Shown: positions 10,669-18,648 of the stretch, piece by piece | Position numbering within the stretch: the first letter of the stretch is position 1 | Layout: each line of letters begins with the position of its first letter | Source of the DNA: an uncultured Moraxella sp. | GTDB taxonomy: Bacteria > Pseudomonadota > Gammaproteobacteria > Pseudomonadales > Moraxellaceae | Length of the DNA: 18,723 nucleotides | Reading direction: 5' to 3' | Assembly: GCA_927911235.1 (NCBI GenBank) | Contig: CAKMOY010000156.1 | Coordinates: forward strand, 1 to 18,723 | Notes under the pieces: generated by a model | The model's input: the letters and a program-made list of their open reading frames with translations, nothing else | The model's database searches: none | What the model was told of the DNA's origin: nothing | Made by a program: the position numbers and the translations under genes

Positions 10669-11313
10669 ATGACAGATACTTACAACGGCTTGACCCTAGC
10701 CTTATCAAAAGGGCGGATTTTAAAAGAAACCTTACCACTGCTTACCAACGCAGGGGTAGAACTTTTAGAAGACCCAGAAAAATCCCGCAAACTCATCTTT
10801 GAAACCACCAACCCAAACGTGCGAGTATTAATCCTACGAGCATCTGACGTGCCAACTTATGTTGAGCATGGTGCGGCGGACTTTGGCGTGGCGGGCAAGG
10901 ACGTATTGCTTGAACACAACTCATCAAGCCTATACGAACTATTAGACCTAAAAATCGCCAAATGCCGAGTGATGACCGCAGGTGTGAAAGGGCAAGCCTT
11001 GCCAAATCGCCGTTTGCGAATTGCCACCAAATACGTCAATATCGCACGCAGTTATTTTGCCAGTTGTGGCGAACAGGTGGATGTTATCAAACTGTACGGC
11101 TCAATGGAGCTTGCTCCACTTGTGGGCTTGGGCGATTTAATCGTGGACGTGGTCGATACAGGCAACACCTTGCGAGCCAATGGACTTGAGCCGTTGGACG
11201 AGATTTGCCAAGTGTCATCACGTTTGATTGTCAATCAAGTGAGTTTTAAACGTAAATTTGACTTGCTTGAGCCGATTTTAAGTAGCTTTAAACAAAGCAT
11301 TGAGAGTATTTAA
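10669..11313 (+). CDS. hisG: ATP phosphoribosyltransferase, short form
   Basis: First step of histidine synthesis: ATP plus PRPP gives phosphoribosyl-ATP. With 214 residues it is the short HisG, which lacks the C-terminal regulatory domain and needs HisZ (a HisRS paralogue) for activity and histidine feedback; hisZ is not in the window. Family blocks: LALSKGRI near the N-terminus, [14 protein letters not shown], and the PRPP-binding stretch [17 protein letters not shown]. No clear Shine-Dalgarno sequence precedes the ATG. In Pseudomonas-type genomes murA-hisG-hisD-hisC are neighbours; here hisD and hisC are absent after hisG. Confidence 0.95.
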   Translation: MTDTYNGLTLALSKGRILKETLPLLTNAGVELLEDPEKSRKLIFETTNPNVRVLILRASDVPTYVEHGAADFGVAGKDVLLEHNSSSLYELLDLKIAKCRVMTAGVKGQALPNRRLRIATKYVNIARSYFASCGEQVDVIKLYGSMELAPLVGLGDLIVDVVDTGNTLRANGLEPLDEICQVSSRLIVNQVSFKRKFDLLEPILSSFKQSIESI

Positions 11314-11350
11314 ATAAATGAATTTTTATTGGTTACTATGGTGAATTTTG

Positions 11351-11749
11351 ATGATTTTATGTACGATTTCACAGTTTCATTGCACACAAGCAATCACACT
11401 TGATATGATTGACAATTATCAACTTGACGAACAAGAAGTCGCATTTTTGCAGTTGGTGTATGCTTATCATCACCGTGAAAATGACAACCAATTATGGCAT
11501 ATGATTGCTGAATATGAACAAATGTTCTATAATATAAATGCCACTCGTTTGGTGATTTTAAAAATTTTGCAATACCAACCAAACGTGAAAGCATTAAGCG
11601 TTGATAGTCATCGTTTACAAAATTTACCCGAACTCAAGCAACCACTCTACCGTTCCAAAAAACCTACCACGCCCAACAAACAGACCAAAAAACCCACGCC
11701 AAAAACGGGTATTGACCCTATTTTGCAATTTTTATCAGGTAATATTTAA
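11351..11749 (+). CDS. Unrecognised small protein
   Basis: About 132 residues from ATG 11351. I do not recognise the family. The centre (about residues 20-95) looks helical and charged (YQLDEQEVAFLQLVYAYHHR, NATRLVILKILQYQPNVKAL); the tail is a Lys/Pro/Thr-rich linker (KKPTTPNKQTKKPTPKTG) and a short hydrophobic end. The N-terminus is uncertain. Another ATG at 11318 is in frame and encodes MNFYWLLW before a TGA at 11342, after which a hydrophobic run (ILMILCTISQF) continues. Together these resemble one membrane or signal segment split by a stop. ATG 11405 is a third possible start. It follows hisG by 37 bp and converges on the carbonic anhydrase gene, 13 bp away. Confidence 0.6.
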   Translation: MILCTISQFHCTQAITLDMIDNYQLDEQEVAFLQLVYAYHHRENDNQLWHMIAEYEQMFYNINATRLVILKILQYQPNVKALSVDSHRLQNLPELKQPLYRSKKPTTPNKQTKKPTPKTGIDPILQFLSGNI

Positions 11750-11762
11750 ATAAAAATTTAAT

Positions 11763-12392
11763 TTAGCTAATAAATTCCACTTTCCCTGTTTCAATATTAT
11801 AGACCGCACCGACTATCATCAAATGCCCTGCATTTACCAGGTCTTCTAGCGAGCGTGAGCCGTGTTTGAGTTGGCTGACCGACATACGTACGTTGGCTTT
11901 AATGCCACGTTCCACTAGCTCATCTGCGTCAATGGCTTGACCGTTGGCAGTATAGATTTCGTGTAAATTATAAACACTTGGACGGATTCTATCCACGATG
12001 GATTGTAAATTTGGGGAGAAATATTGCTCTGGATTGATTAGTGTTTCTACACAAGCCGTTACCGCTCCGCAATGCGAATGTCCTAGCACGACCACGAGTT
12101 TTGTGCCGAATTTTTCGGTGGCGAACTCTACCGAGCCGATTTGTGATGGGGCGACCACATTGCCTGCGACACGAATGACAAATAGGTCGCCTAAGCCTTG
12201 GTCAAAGATGATTTCGGCTGGGACTCGTGCGTCCGAACAGCCTAAGATGATGGCGTAGGGTTCGTGAATTTGGGTGAGTGCGTTGGTAGCTAGTAGTGTG
12301 GCGTTGGGGTTTTTTAGGCTTTCTACAAAACGGGCATTGCCATCTTTTAGCATTTGTAGGGCTTGTTCGGCAGTTTGGGGGTTATGTTTCAT
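11763..12392 (-). CDS. Beta-class carbonic anhydrase
   Basis: Zinc enzyme that interconverts CO2 and bicarbonate, supplying bicarbonate for biosynthesis. The zinc ligands are visible: Cys52 in GCSDARVP, and His105 and Cys108 in LGHSHCGA; Asp54-Arg56 form the usual catalytic dyad. GDLFVIRVAGN is another family block. The total of 209 residues is normal for a beta-CA (CynT/Can group). ATG at 12392 is preferred to one nine codons upstream because AAAGGACGTAAC directly precedes it. The gene stands alone. Confidence 0.95.
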   Translation of the reverse strand: MKHNPQTAEQALQMLKDGNARFVESLKNPNATLLATNALTQIHEPYAIILGCSDARVPAEIIFDQGLGDLFVIRVAGNVVAPSQIGSVEFATEKFGTKLVVVLGHSHCGAVTACVETLINPEQYFSPNLQSIVDRIRPSVYNLHEIYTANGQAIDADELVERGIKANVRMSVSQLKHGSRSLEDLVNAGHLMIVGAVYNIETGKVEFIS

Positions 12393-12536
12393 GTTACGTC
12401 CTTTTTGATTTTTTGGCAAAGTTTTGTTTTTTTACAAATTCAATTTTGGCTAATTGTAACATATTTTTTATGCGAAAATTTTTCTTCAATGATAAAACAA
12501 TTTGAATTATATTTATGTTATATGTACAATATCAAT

Positions 12537-12635
12537 ATGATAGGCTTTTGTTACGACCCAAACAAGGCAAAATCCAACCTTGATAAGATTAAACATAAAC
12601 AAGAAGATTATCAAAAATTAGAACCAGCAAAATAA
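12537..12635 (+). pseudogene. BrnT-like toxin fragment
   Basis: A 32-codon frame starting MIGFCYDPNKAKSNLDKIKH. The pattern F-x-YDPNKAKSNLxKxKH is close to the start of BrnT (DUF497) RNase toxins, whose first strand and helix read like FEWDPNKAKSNLKKHG. The remaining 60 or so residues of BrnT and the partner BrnA are absent; the frame ends after a charged tail, LEPAK. The 12420-12773 gap otherwise holds only AT-rich sequence and the terminator at 12729-12756. Probably a decayed toxin-antitoxin module. Family recognition rests on the first 20 residues. Confidence 0.5.
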
Positions 12636-12728
12636 AACTTTATTAATGAAGAATTATTGCTTTCCTTTTAAACCTTATGATTGTTAATTTTTTTATAAAT
12701 CTATCAAAGTTTACACTTTTTTTAACAA

Positions 12729-12756
12729 AAAAATCCGCCAATACTGACGGATTTTT
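12729..12756. terminator. Hairpin terminator after gor
   Basis: A 9-bp perfect stem AAAAATCCG / CGGATTTTT with a 10-nt loop, 17 bp beyond the gor stop. On the minus strand it is followed by a run of seven T, as expected for an intrinsic terminator of gor; the T-run on the other strand would also stop transcription from the left. Confidence 0.8.
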
Positions 12757-12773
12757 ATTGCCATAACAATGGG

Positions 12774-14141
12774 TTATCTCATCGTTACAAACTCTTCCGA
12801 CCCTGTTGGGTGAATGGCAACGACATTATCAAAATCTGCCTTAGTCGCCCCCATCTTAATCGCCACACCAAAGCCTTGAATCATCTCGTCTACACCAAAG
12901 CCAATGCCGTGCAAGCCGACCACTTTTTCATCATCGCCTGCACAAACGAGTTTCATACGGCACGGCTGACGGTGCTGTGTTACCGCACTGTACATGGGCG
13001 TAAATGACGATTGATAAATTTTGACATTCTCGCCAAACTCTGCCCTTGCCTGCTCTTCGGTCAAGCCGATTGTGCCTATCGGTGGGTGGCTAAATACCAC
13101 AGTAGGAATAAGGTTATAATCCAAATGCTCGTTTGGCTTATTATTAAACAATCGCTCGGACAATCTGCGACCGCTCGCCACCGCCACAGGGGTCAGTTGC
13201 ACGCCATTTTCAATAATATCGCCCACCGCATAGATGTTTGGCACGTTGGTATTTTGGAATTTATCCACCTTGATATAACCCTTGTCATTAACGGCAACGC
13301 CCGCCTTGTCAAGGTTAATATTATCGGTGGCAGGTTCACGTCCAATCGCCCAAATCAAGCAATCCACCGTCAGTGTCCGTCCGTCTTCACAAGTGATGGT
13401 TACGCTGTTATCATTGTTTTTATTGACTTTTTTTGGTACAGCGTGCGTATGCAAAGTAATGCCGTCTGCTGTCATCACTTCCAAAAGCGTATCCACGATA
13501 TAGCCGTCAAAGGTGCGAAGTAGCTTATCTTTACGCACAATCAAATGCGTGTCCGACCCCAAAGACGCAAACACCCCTGCAATCTCCACCGCAATATACC
13601 CTGCCCCCACGACCGCCACGCTTTTTGGCAAATCGGTCAAGGCAAAAAATCCATCAGAATCAATGCCATGCTCCGCCCCTTCAATGTTTGGACGGCTTGG
13701 GCGACCGCCTGTGGCAATCAAAATATGGTCGGCGGTGATGGTTTCGCTTGTGCCGTCTGCATGGGTAACTTCTACGCTGTTTTGGTCAATAAATTTGGCA
13801 AAACCGTGAATCAGCTCCACGCCATTTTTGTCAAAACCACGTTTATATGAGCCGTGCGTGCGTTCAATGTAGGCCTCACGCACTTTAATGAGTTGTTTAT
13901 AATCAAAATTTTTGACATCAACATCAAAGCCATAATCAGGGGCGTATTTGTGCAAGGCTTCGGCAACTTGAGCCCCATACCACATGATTTTTTTGGGGAC
14001 GCAGCCCACGTTTACGCACGTTCCGCCAACGTGTTTGGCTTCAATGATGGCACATTTTTTGCCGTATTGGCTGGCTCGGTTGATTGATGCGATACCGCCA
14101 GAACCGCCACCGATGGCGATGTAGTCATAATGTTTGGTCAT
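12774..14141 (-). CDS. gor: Glutathione-disulfide reductase
   Basis: FAD flavoenzyme that reduces oxidised glutathione with NADPH in the cytoplasm. The 455 residues hold an N-terminal FAD-binding GGGSGG (11-16), the redox-active Cys42/Cys47 pair in [13 protein letters not shown], the second dinucleotide fold [15 protein letters not shown], the NTYAVGD-like FAD segment NIYAVGDI, and the C-terminal [12 protein letters not shown] with the His-Glu active-site dyad. AGGAAA precedes the ATG. Length and motifs fit Gor (E. coli 450 residues) better than mercuric reductase or lipoamide dehydrogenase. It is a single gene, with the terminator just beyond its end. The upstream gap to 14355 shows no further gene. 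Confidence 0.93.
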   Translation of the reverse strand: MTKHYDYIAIGGGSGGIASINRASQYGKKCAIIEAKHVGGTCVNVGCVPKKIMWYGAQVAEALHKYAPDYGFDVDVKNFDYKQLIKVREAYIERTHGSYKRGFDKNGVELIHGFAKFIDQNSVEVTHADGTSETITADHILIATGGRPSRPNIEGAEHGIDSDGFFALTDLPKSVAVVGAGYIAVEIAGVFASLGSDTHLIVRKDKLLRTFDGYIVDTLLEVMTADGITLHTHAVPKKVNKNNDNSVTITCEDGRTLTVDCLIWAIGREPATDNINLDKAGVAVNDKGYIKVDKFQNTNVPNIYAVGDIIENGVQLTPVAVASGRRLSERLFNNKPNEHLDYNLIPTVVFSHPPIGTIGLTEEQARAEFGENVKIYQSSFTPMYSAVTQHRQPCRMKLVCAGDDEKVVGLHGIGFGVDEMIQGFGVAIKMGATKADFDNVVAIHPTGSEEFVTMR

Positions 14142-14354
14142 GGGATTTTCCTGTTAAAATAAAAATGATGGGTTATTTTAACAAATTTTACACAACAAAG
14201 GGGCGTTATTTGTTAATTATCACGATTGAAAAATTAAATATGAACTTTTTGAAAATTCATTACCATTTTTGACGATAAACCTTGCGATTTCTTACAAATT
14301 ATTTGCAAGACTTATGTTAAAATAAGCCAACCACTTAATATTTTTTTAAGAACC

Positions 14355-15036
14355 ATGAGAACCTTTGCCTTTGGCGACATTCACGGTTGCCACGACCAAC
14401 TAAAAACCTTGCTTAACGCCATTACTCCTACGCCTAGCGACACGCTGATTTTTTTGGGCGACATAATAGACCGTGGGGCGGACAGCAAAGGCGTGCTTGA
14501 TACCATTCGTGAACTTGAAAAAGTCTGCCACGTCATCGCCATCATGGGCAATCATGAACAGATGATGATTGAAAGTTTTAAAAAGTAGGGACGCATTAAA
14601 ATTTTGGCTTAAATATGGCGGTGATAAAGCCTTACAATCGTTTGGTTTAACGCCAGATTTTCATGGCATTTTAAACGTGCCATACGACTATTGGACATGG
14701 CTAAAAAATCTCAAACCCTATCATGAAACGGACGATTTTATTTTTACCCATGCCACGCCTGTTGCCCACCTTGAGATGGCAAAACAAACCGAAAATGGGT
14801 TAAGATGGCGGTTTTTGGAAAAGAGTGATAATTGGCATTGCTCCAACAAAATTGTGATTTGTGAGCATAGCTCGCAGATGAATGGTAAGGTGCTAAAGCG
14901 TGATGGGCTGATTTGTATTGATACTTATGCCTATGGCGGTCAATGTTTGACGGCTTTAGAGATTAAGGGTGTGAATGATATGATGGCGTGGCAGGTGGAT
15001 AATTTATTAAATATTAATAAAATAATCATTAAATAA
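14355..15036 (+). pseudogene. PPP-family serine/threonine phosphatase, frameshifted
   Basis: A metallophosphatase of the PPP type (PrpA/ApaH-like). The three metal-site motifs are present in the first part: GDIHG (8-12), GDIIDRG and GNHEQ. The frame stops at TAG 14586. If the A5 run at 14580-14584 had one base fewer, it would run on as MMIESFKSRDALKFWLKYGG to the stop at 15036, giving about 226 residues. The later part carries FIFTHATP and VICEHSSQ; family members usually have GH at the second site, so the Glu there is odd. It converges on mcrC and overlaps its last 8 bases. The substrate (phosphoprotein or dinucleotide) is unknown. Confidence 0.8.
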
Positions 15037-16206
15037 ATTTACCAATAATCACATCAAACGCCACCAACCAAAATTTTGTCGGTTTTTCATTTGCCAAAAC
15101 AATCGGCTGTTTTTCCAAATTTTTATCCATGGTTGGCACAATAAGCCACGCTTCATCAGCCCCAAACTCATTGGCATACGTCATTAACTGATACATATCC
15201 GCAAGGCTAATATCATTTACGCTTTTAATATTTTTCCATTTAATATCAATTACTTTTACACTGTTTTTATCTTTTAACCAAATATCAGGTTTAATGGCTA
15301 AACGTCCATCTATTGTCAAATGTTGGCTTTTTTGCTCAACAATTTCTGCATTGTCAAACATTTGACGAATTTTAAAACCAATCCATTTTTCAAAGGCAAA
15401 CTGCATATTTATCAACAAGGTTGGCGAATGCGTTTGCCCCTGCCCTGTCGCCTGCTGCAAGGTTAAAATGGTGTAACAAAATTCAATCAATCGGCTATTT
15501 TGTTGTCCAATAATTTGCGGTAACGCCTGTAATTCTTGATTAGCTTGGTGAAAAAAAGTTTGGCATTGACTTGGTAATAGCATTGGAATGTTTTGCCAAA
15601 TTGCTGGTAAAGCGATTACGTTAAATTTTACAATAACGGTTTGTAGCGTGGTTTTTACCAAGCGATTGCAAGCGGTATCATGGATAAATTGTTCGGTTTG
15701 GTGAAAAAATTTGTGCGGTTGATAGGCGTTGTATTGCAACTGTTGTTTGATTAACAATTTGCCTTGCAAAAACGGTTGGTTTTGTTCGTGGGTTTGATAA
15801 TTTTGGTTGGGTTGATACGTTTGAAACAGTTGCCAAAATTGATGAATTAACCATTGATTTAACGGTAAATTTTTATCAATCATCAAAATTTGTTGATTGG
15901 ATAAATTTGGCAATATTTTTGGCGTAAGTGTTTGCCAAATATCTTTTAACATTTGTTGCAACCATTGGCGTGTTTCGCTAATTTTGCTGTTATCGGCTTG
16001 GCTAATTTTTGGCAAAATTTCTAATTGACAACCGCTTGGCAAGCCAATCACACCGATATAATGGCTGATTTTTATCTGCCATTCTTTATGTTTACGTTCA
16101 ATGTGAAAACCGTCAAAATTTTGTTCAATCAGCAATCAAAATCTTGTTGATTGATAAAATTTTGTTTGGTTAAATTTTGGTGTTCAAATGTGGTGATGAT
16201 TGACAT
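15029..16206 (-). pseudogene. mcrC: McrC-like restriction endonuclease subunit, frameshifted near the start
   Basis: The nuclease subunit of a McrBC-type modification-dependent restriction complex; McrC binds the McrB hexamer and cuts DNA. The C-terminal third has a PD-(D/E)xK nuclease signature: KPDIWLKD, then VIDIKWK, with Asp and Lys spaced as in the family. The N-terminal part carries HIERKHKEWQIKISHYIGVI, typical of McrC. The frame from 16135 is open. A first segment of 25 codons from ATG 16206 ends in QDFDC-stop; one missing base near 16132 would join it as QQDFDWLIEQNFDG, giving about 392 residues. ATG 16206 lies 2 bp after the relE stop, so translation is probably coupled to relE. Glutamine is unusually frequent. 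Confidence 0.85.
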
Positions 16207-16208
16207 GA

Positions 16209-16529
16209 TTATTCATCATTTTGATTTTGCAAATCATTATTTTCTGATAAACGCTGGCTTGCAGTGTCGTAGGCTTGCAATCGTTCACGTTTACCAATCG
16301 CCAAAACAAACACCACAACCCTATCATCAATCACTTGATAAATCAGCCTATAGCCAGACGCTCGCAGTTTGATTTTGTAACAATCGGGCATTGAATGGAG
16401 TTTATTCGCTTCAATTTTGGGATTTTCCAAAATTTTGCTGAGTTTTTTCTTGAATTGAGTTTGAATAGTTACACCCAATTTTTTCCATTCTTTTAACGCC
16501 CTTTCGTCAAATTCCAAACTATAGTTCAT
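16209..16529 (-). CDS. relE: RelE-family mRNA interferase toxin
   Basis: A 106-residue toxin that cuts mRNA in the ribosomal A site. It is strikingly like E. coli RelE: FDERALKEWKKLG at the start, then ANKLHSMPDCYKIKLRASGY. The residues known to matter in E. coli RelE, Lys52, Lys54, Arg61, Arg81 and Tyr87, are all present at the same numbers, so it should be active. A short Asn/Gln-rich tail extends beyond the usual 95 residues. ATG 16529 overlaps the end of the antitoxin gene by 11 bases and has AAGGTG upstream. It sits between the antitoxin and mcrC, inside a restriction operon. Confidence 0.93.
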   Translation of the reverse strand: MNYSLEFDERALKEWKKLGVTIQTQFKKKLSKILENPKIEANKLHSMPDCYKIKLRASGYRLIYQVIDDRVVVFVLAIGKRERLQAYDTASQRLSENNDLQNQNDE

Positions 16530-16761
16530 CAATATTCACCTTGATTGGGCGTGGGTCGGCTAATCGTTCTTTGGCGATTGCGATAATATCGCTGTCATCA
16601 TTCATATAATTAAACGACAACGGCACGGCTTTGGTGCTTACAATTTGGTTAAAAAAAAGTTTAATCGCTTGGGTTGGGGTCAAGCCATAAGCCGATAAAA
16701 CTTGAGTAGCTTGACTGCGTAATTCATCATCAAGGCGAATGTTAAAAGTTGATGTTGTCAT
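16519..16761 (-). CDS. relB: RelB/DinJ-family antitoxin
   Basis: An 80-residue antitoxin. The N-terminal ribbon-helix-helix domain reads MTTSTFNIRLDDELRSQA and LSAYGLTPTQAIKLFFNQIV, the classic RelB/DinJ pattern; the C-terminal part, from about residue 50, is acidic and then DPRPIKVNIDEL, expected to wrap around RelE. ATG 16761 is chosen over a GTG three codons upstream because AGGTG lies just before it and family members start this way. It overlaps relE and is preceded by its own predicted promoter. As in other RelBE systems it probably represses that promoter alone and more strongly with RelE. Confidence 0.92.
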   Translation of the reverse strand: MTTSTFNIRLDDELRSQATQVLSAYGLTPTQAIKLFFNQIVSTKAVPLSFNYMNDDSDIIAIAKERLADPRPIKVNIDEL

Positions 16762-16764
16762 AAT

Positions 16765-16781
16765 TTGCACCTACATTGCAC
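16765..16781 (-). promoter_or_regulatory. Candidate RelB operator: direct repeats 11 bp apart
   Basis: Two copies of GTGCAA (minus strand; TTGCAC at 16765-16770 and 16776-16781) lie one helical turn apart, between the -10 element and the relB start. Ribbon-helix-helix repressors often bind paired short sites at such spacing. Predicted from position and spacing only. Confidence 0.4.
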
Positions 16782-16793
16782 ATATTTTTTATG

Positions 16794-16822
16794 ATTCTAA
16801 GCCAAAAAATAGCATATCACAA
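16794..16822 (-). promoter_or_regulatory. Predicted promoter for relBE (and mcrC)
   Basis: On the minus strand TTGTGA (16822-16817), a 17-bp spacer, then TAGAAT (16799-16794), in the 88-bp gap between the mcrB stop and the relB start. Both hexamers match the sigma-70 consensus at four or more of six positions. It would drive relB-relE-mcrC independently of mcrB. Confidence 0.6.
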
Positions 16823-16849
16823 GTTTTTTACGGATTTTTCAATGTTATT

Positions 16850-18125
16850 TTATAAATTTTGATAAAAATCAACCTGATATAACACATCTGTATTCACAAC
16901 AAAATTTTGCAATTGTGAATTTATGCCAAAATTTACCGACATATTTTGATTATCATTGAACACAATCAAATCTTTACCAAAAATATTTTGTAAAATTTGC
17001 CCATTATTTTGGCAAGATTGAGAGACTTGGGGCAATATCATTTGTTCAAATGCGGTTGCCAATTCATCAAGCGAATAAATATCCCATAAAAAACTATGCC
17101 CCAATCGGCTGTCTTTGCTTAACATTTGCGTAATTTTATTATTTAAATTAATTAAAATATCTAATAAATTAATCTCAATATTATTCGCCAAAATTTTGCC
17201 TAAAAGCTCAGGTTTTGGTTCACATTCCACAAAGTTAAACCGTCTGCGAAATGCCATATCTAGCGGTGTTAGCGAATGGTCTTGTGTGTTCATGGTGGCG
17301 TAAATATCCACATTACTCGGCACGCTAAATGGCTTGTGCGAATACGCCAAATTCACGCTTAAGGCGTTGGCTTGCCCTACTCGCTTGCTTGGTTCAATCA
17401 AACTCATCAACTCGCCAAACACTCTAGCGACATTGGCTCGGTTGATTTCGTCAATTAGCATGGCGTAGCGGTGGTTTGGGTCGTCTTTGGCTCGTTCGCA
17501 CAGTTTTAAAAAACGCCCCTTGTTCAACGCTATACGTCATTTGTCCGTTATCGGCAATTTTTGGGCGAATGCCTTCAACAAATTCTTCGTAACCGTAGGC
17601 TTGATGAAAGCTAACAAAACTAAATCGTTCGGTTTTTGGTTGAAATTGATTATTGATAGCGGTTTGATAATCTTTCAATTGCGTTTGTAAATCAGTCAAA
17701 ATTGGTAAACTTTCATCTAATAAAAACCAATTGCTACTGTCGTCTTTATCAAAAAAGGCTTGGCTTGAACGGTTTTTGTAATTAATCGTTTGCGAATTGG
17801 GATTGCTAAATTGTTGCAACGTACTCCAAGCGGTTTGACTTAAATTATCCACTCGTTCGTTGGCATTGGCTTTTGTGATAAAAAATGGATTTGCCAAAAT
17901 TTCTGAAACTTTCAACAAATTTCTACCTTTTTGCATTTCATCCAAAAAAACCAAACAAATGACTTCTCGCCAGCTTAATGGCTCAACTAATTTTTGCAAA
18001 ATTTCATCATGGCTTGCGGTTGGCAAATATTCGGTGTAGTCTTTGGCAATTTGTTGCAGTTGGTAGGTTTTGCCTGTGCCTGCAACGCCTGTAAAAATGA
18101 TGTTGGTTGGGGTGGTTGGTTTCAT
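16850..18125 (-). pseudogene. mcrB: McrB-like AAA+ GTPase, short form, frameshifted
   Basis: The motor subunit of a McrBC-type restriction system: AAA+ GTP-driven translocation on DNA. Walker A TGVAGTGKT begins at residue 12; Walker B is MLIDEINRANVARVFGELM; and ATMNTQDHSLTPLDMAFRRRF is the McrB hallmark containing the NTxD guanine-specificity motif. The frame breaks at an A6 run at 17508-17513; one base fewer joins VEQGAF to LKLCERAKDD, giving about 424 residues. ATG 18125 is chosen because an upstream in-frame ATG reads only through a hairpin repeat. The N-terminal DNA-recognition domain of about 160 residues known in E. coli McrB is absent, and nothing upstream supplies it. Confidence 0.87.
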
Positions 18126-18147
18126 TTTTTTATATTTTTTAAAATTA

Positions 18148-18164
18148 GGCGTATGCAATACGCC
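18148..18164 (-). repeat. 17-nt palindrome, copy B
   Basis: GGCGTATTGCATACGCC on the minus strand: a perfect 7-bp stem with a 3-nt loop, in the gap between the rhodanese gene and mcrB. It resembles copy A at 8863-8879. It may be a dispersed repeat, or may attenuate read-through into mcrB. Confidence 0.6.
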
Positions 18165-18188
18165 CCTAAACATTTGATTTTAAAAAAG

Positions 18189-18500
18189 TTAATTTTCTTC
18201 ACTAATAATTGTCATACCTGCCGATTTTGCCCCACGAGTGCCACCTGTTAAATGCACAATATCACGCTCTGGGTCAATTTCGTTAAGCAACGCCACCGCC
18301 TTGCCCGCCTTTGTGCCACCGCCACACAGTACATAAATCGTGCCGTCCGTACTGTCTAACAAATCCGCATTTAGCGTGTCTAACGGCTGATTCTTGGCAA
18401 ACTCAATATGCCCATCGTTAAATGACTGATTATCTCGCACGTCCCAAATCGTATCGTTTGCGTTTGGCATGTAGTCGGTGATGTGTAATTCTCTAATCAT
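18189..18500 (-). CDS. Single-domain rhodanese-like protein
   Basis: A 103-residue rhodanese fold. It has the early WDVRDNQSFNDGHIEFAKNQ block (the CH2A-like region) and the active-site loop beginning at Cys59, LCGGGTKAGKAVALL, followed by LTGGTRGAK. Rhodaneses carry sulfur as a cysteine persulfide; the partner here is unknown. ATG 18500 is chosen over one ten codons upstream because AAAGGAAAAACT precedes it. It lies 63 bp upstream of mcrB on the same strand, with the hairpin between. Whether it belongs to the restriction operon or is simply its neighbour cannot be decided. Confidence 0.85.
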   Translation of the reverse strand: MIRELHITDYMPNANDTIWDVRDNQSFNDGHIEFAKNQPLDTLNADLLDSTDGTIYVLCGGGTKAGKAVALLNEIDPERDIVHLTGGTRGAKSAGMTIISEEN

Positions 18501-18552
18501 AGTTTTTCCTTTATTTTTACAACTTTTCAAAACTTTTTACAACATTTTTTAT

Positions 18553-18577
18553 AAAACAAAGGCGTAATGATTACACC
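18553..18577 (-). terminator. Possible terminator of the gene entering from the right edge
   Basis: On the minus strand GGTGTA, loop ATCAT, TACGCC, then TTTGTTTT: a 6-bp stem (one G-T pair) and a T-rich tail, 72 bp beyond the stop of the partial frame at 18649. Its sequence GGTGTAATCATTACGCC also resembles the 17-nt palindromes A and B. Confidence 0.4.
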
Positions 18578-18648
18578 GTTTGCTAAATTTTAAAAAATAT
18601 TTTTAAAACAATGGTTTATCAAATTTTATTTTGTCAAATTTTCGTGGG

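Noticed and set aside
13011..13523. 170-codon open frame on the plus strand inside gor
   Set aside because: Antisense to an intact gor gene with all catalytic motifs; the predicted protein shows no recognisable pattern.
15029..15036. 8-bp tail-to-tail overlap of the phosphatase and mcrC
   Set aside because: Short convergent overlaps are common in compact genomes and need no special explanation.
16886..16902. CTGTATTCACAAC in mcrB identical to part of the MITE left end
   Set aside because: A 13-14-base match between two places is expected about once by chance in a window this long and AT-rich, and the surrounding bases do not match; here it is coding.
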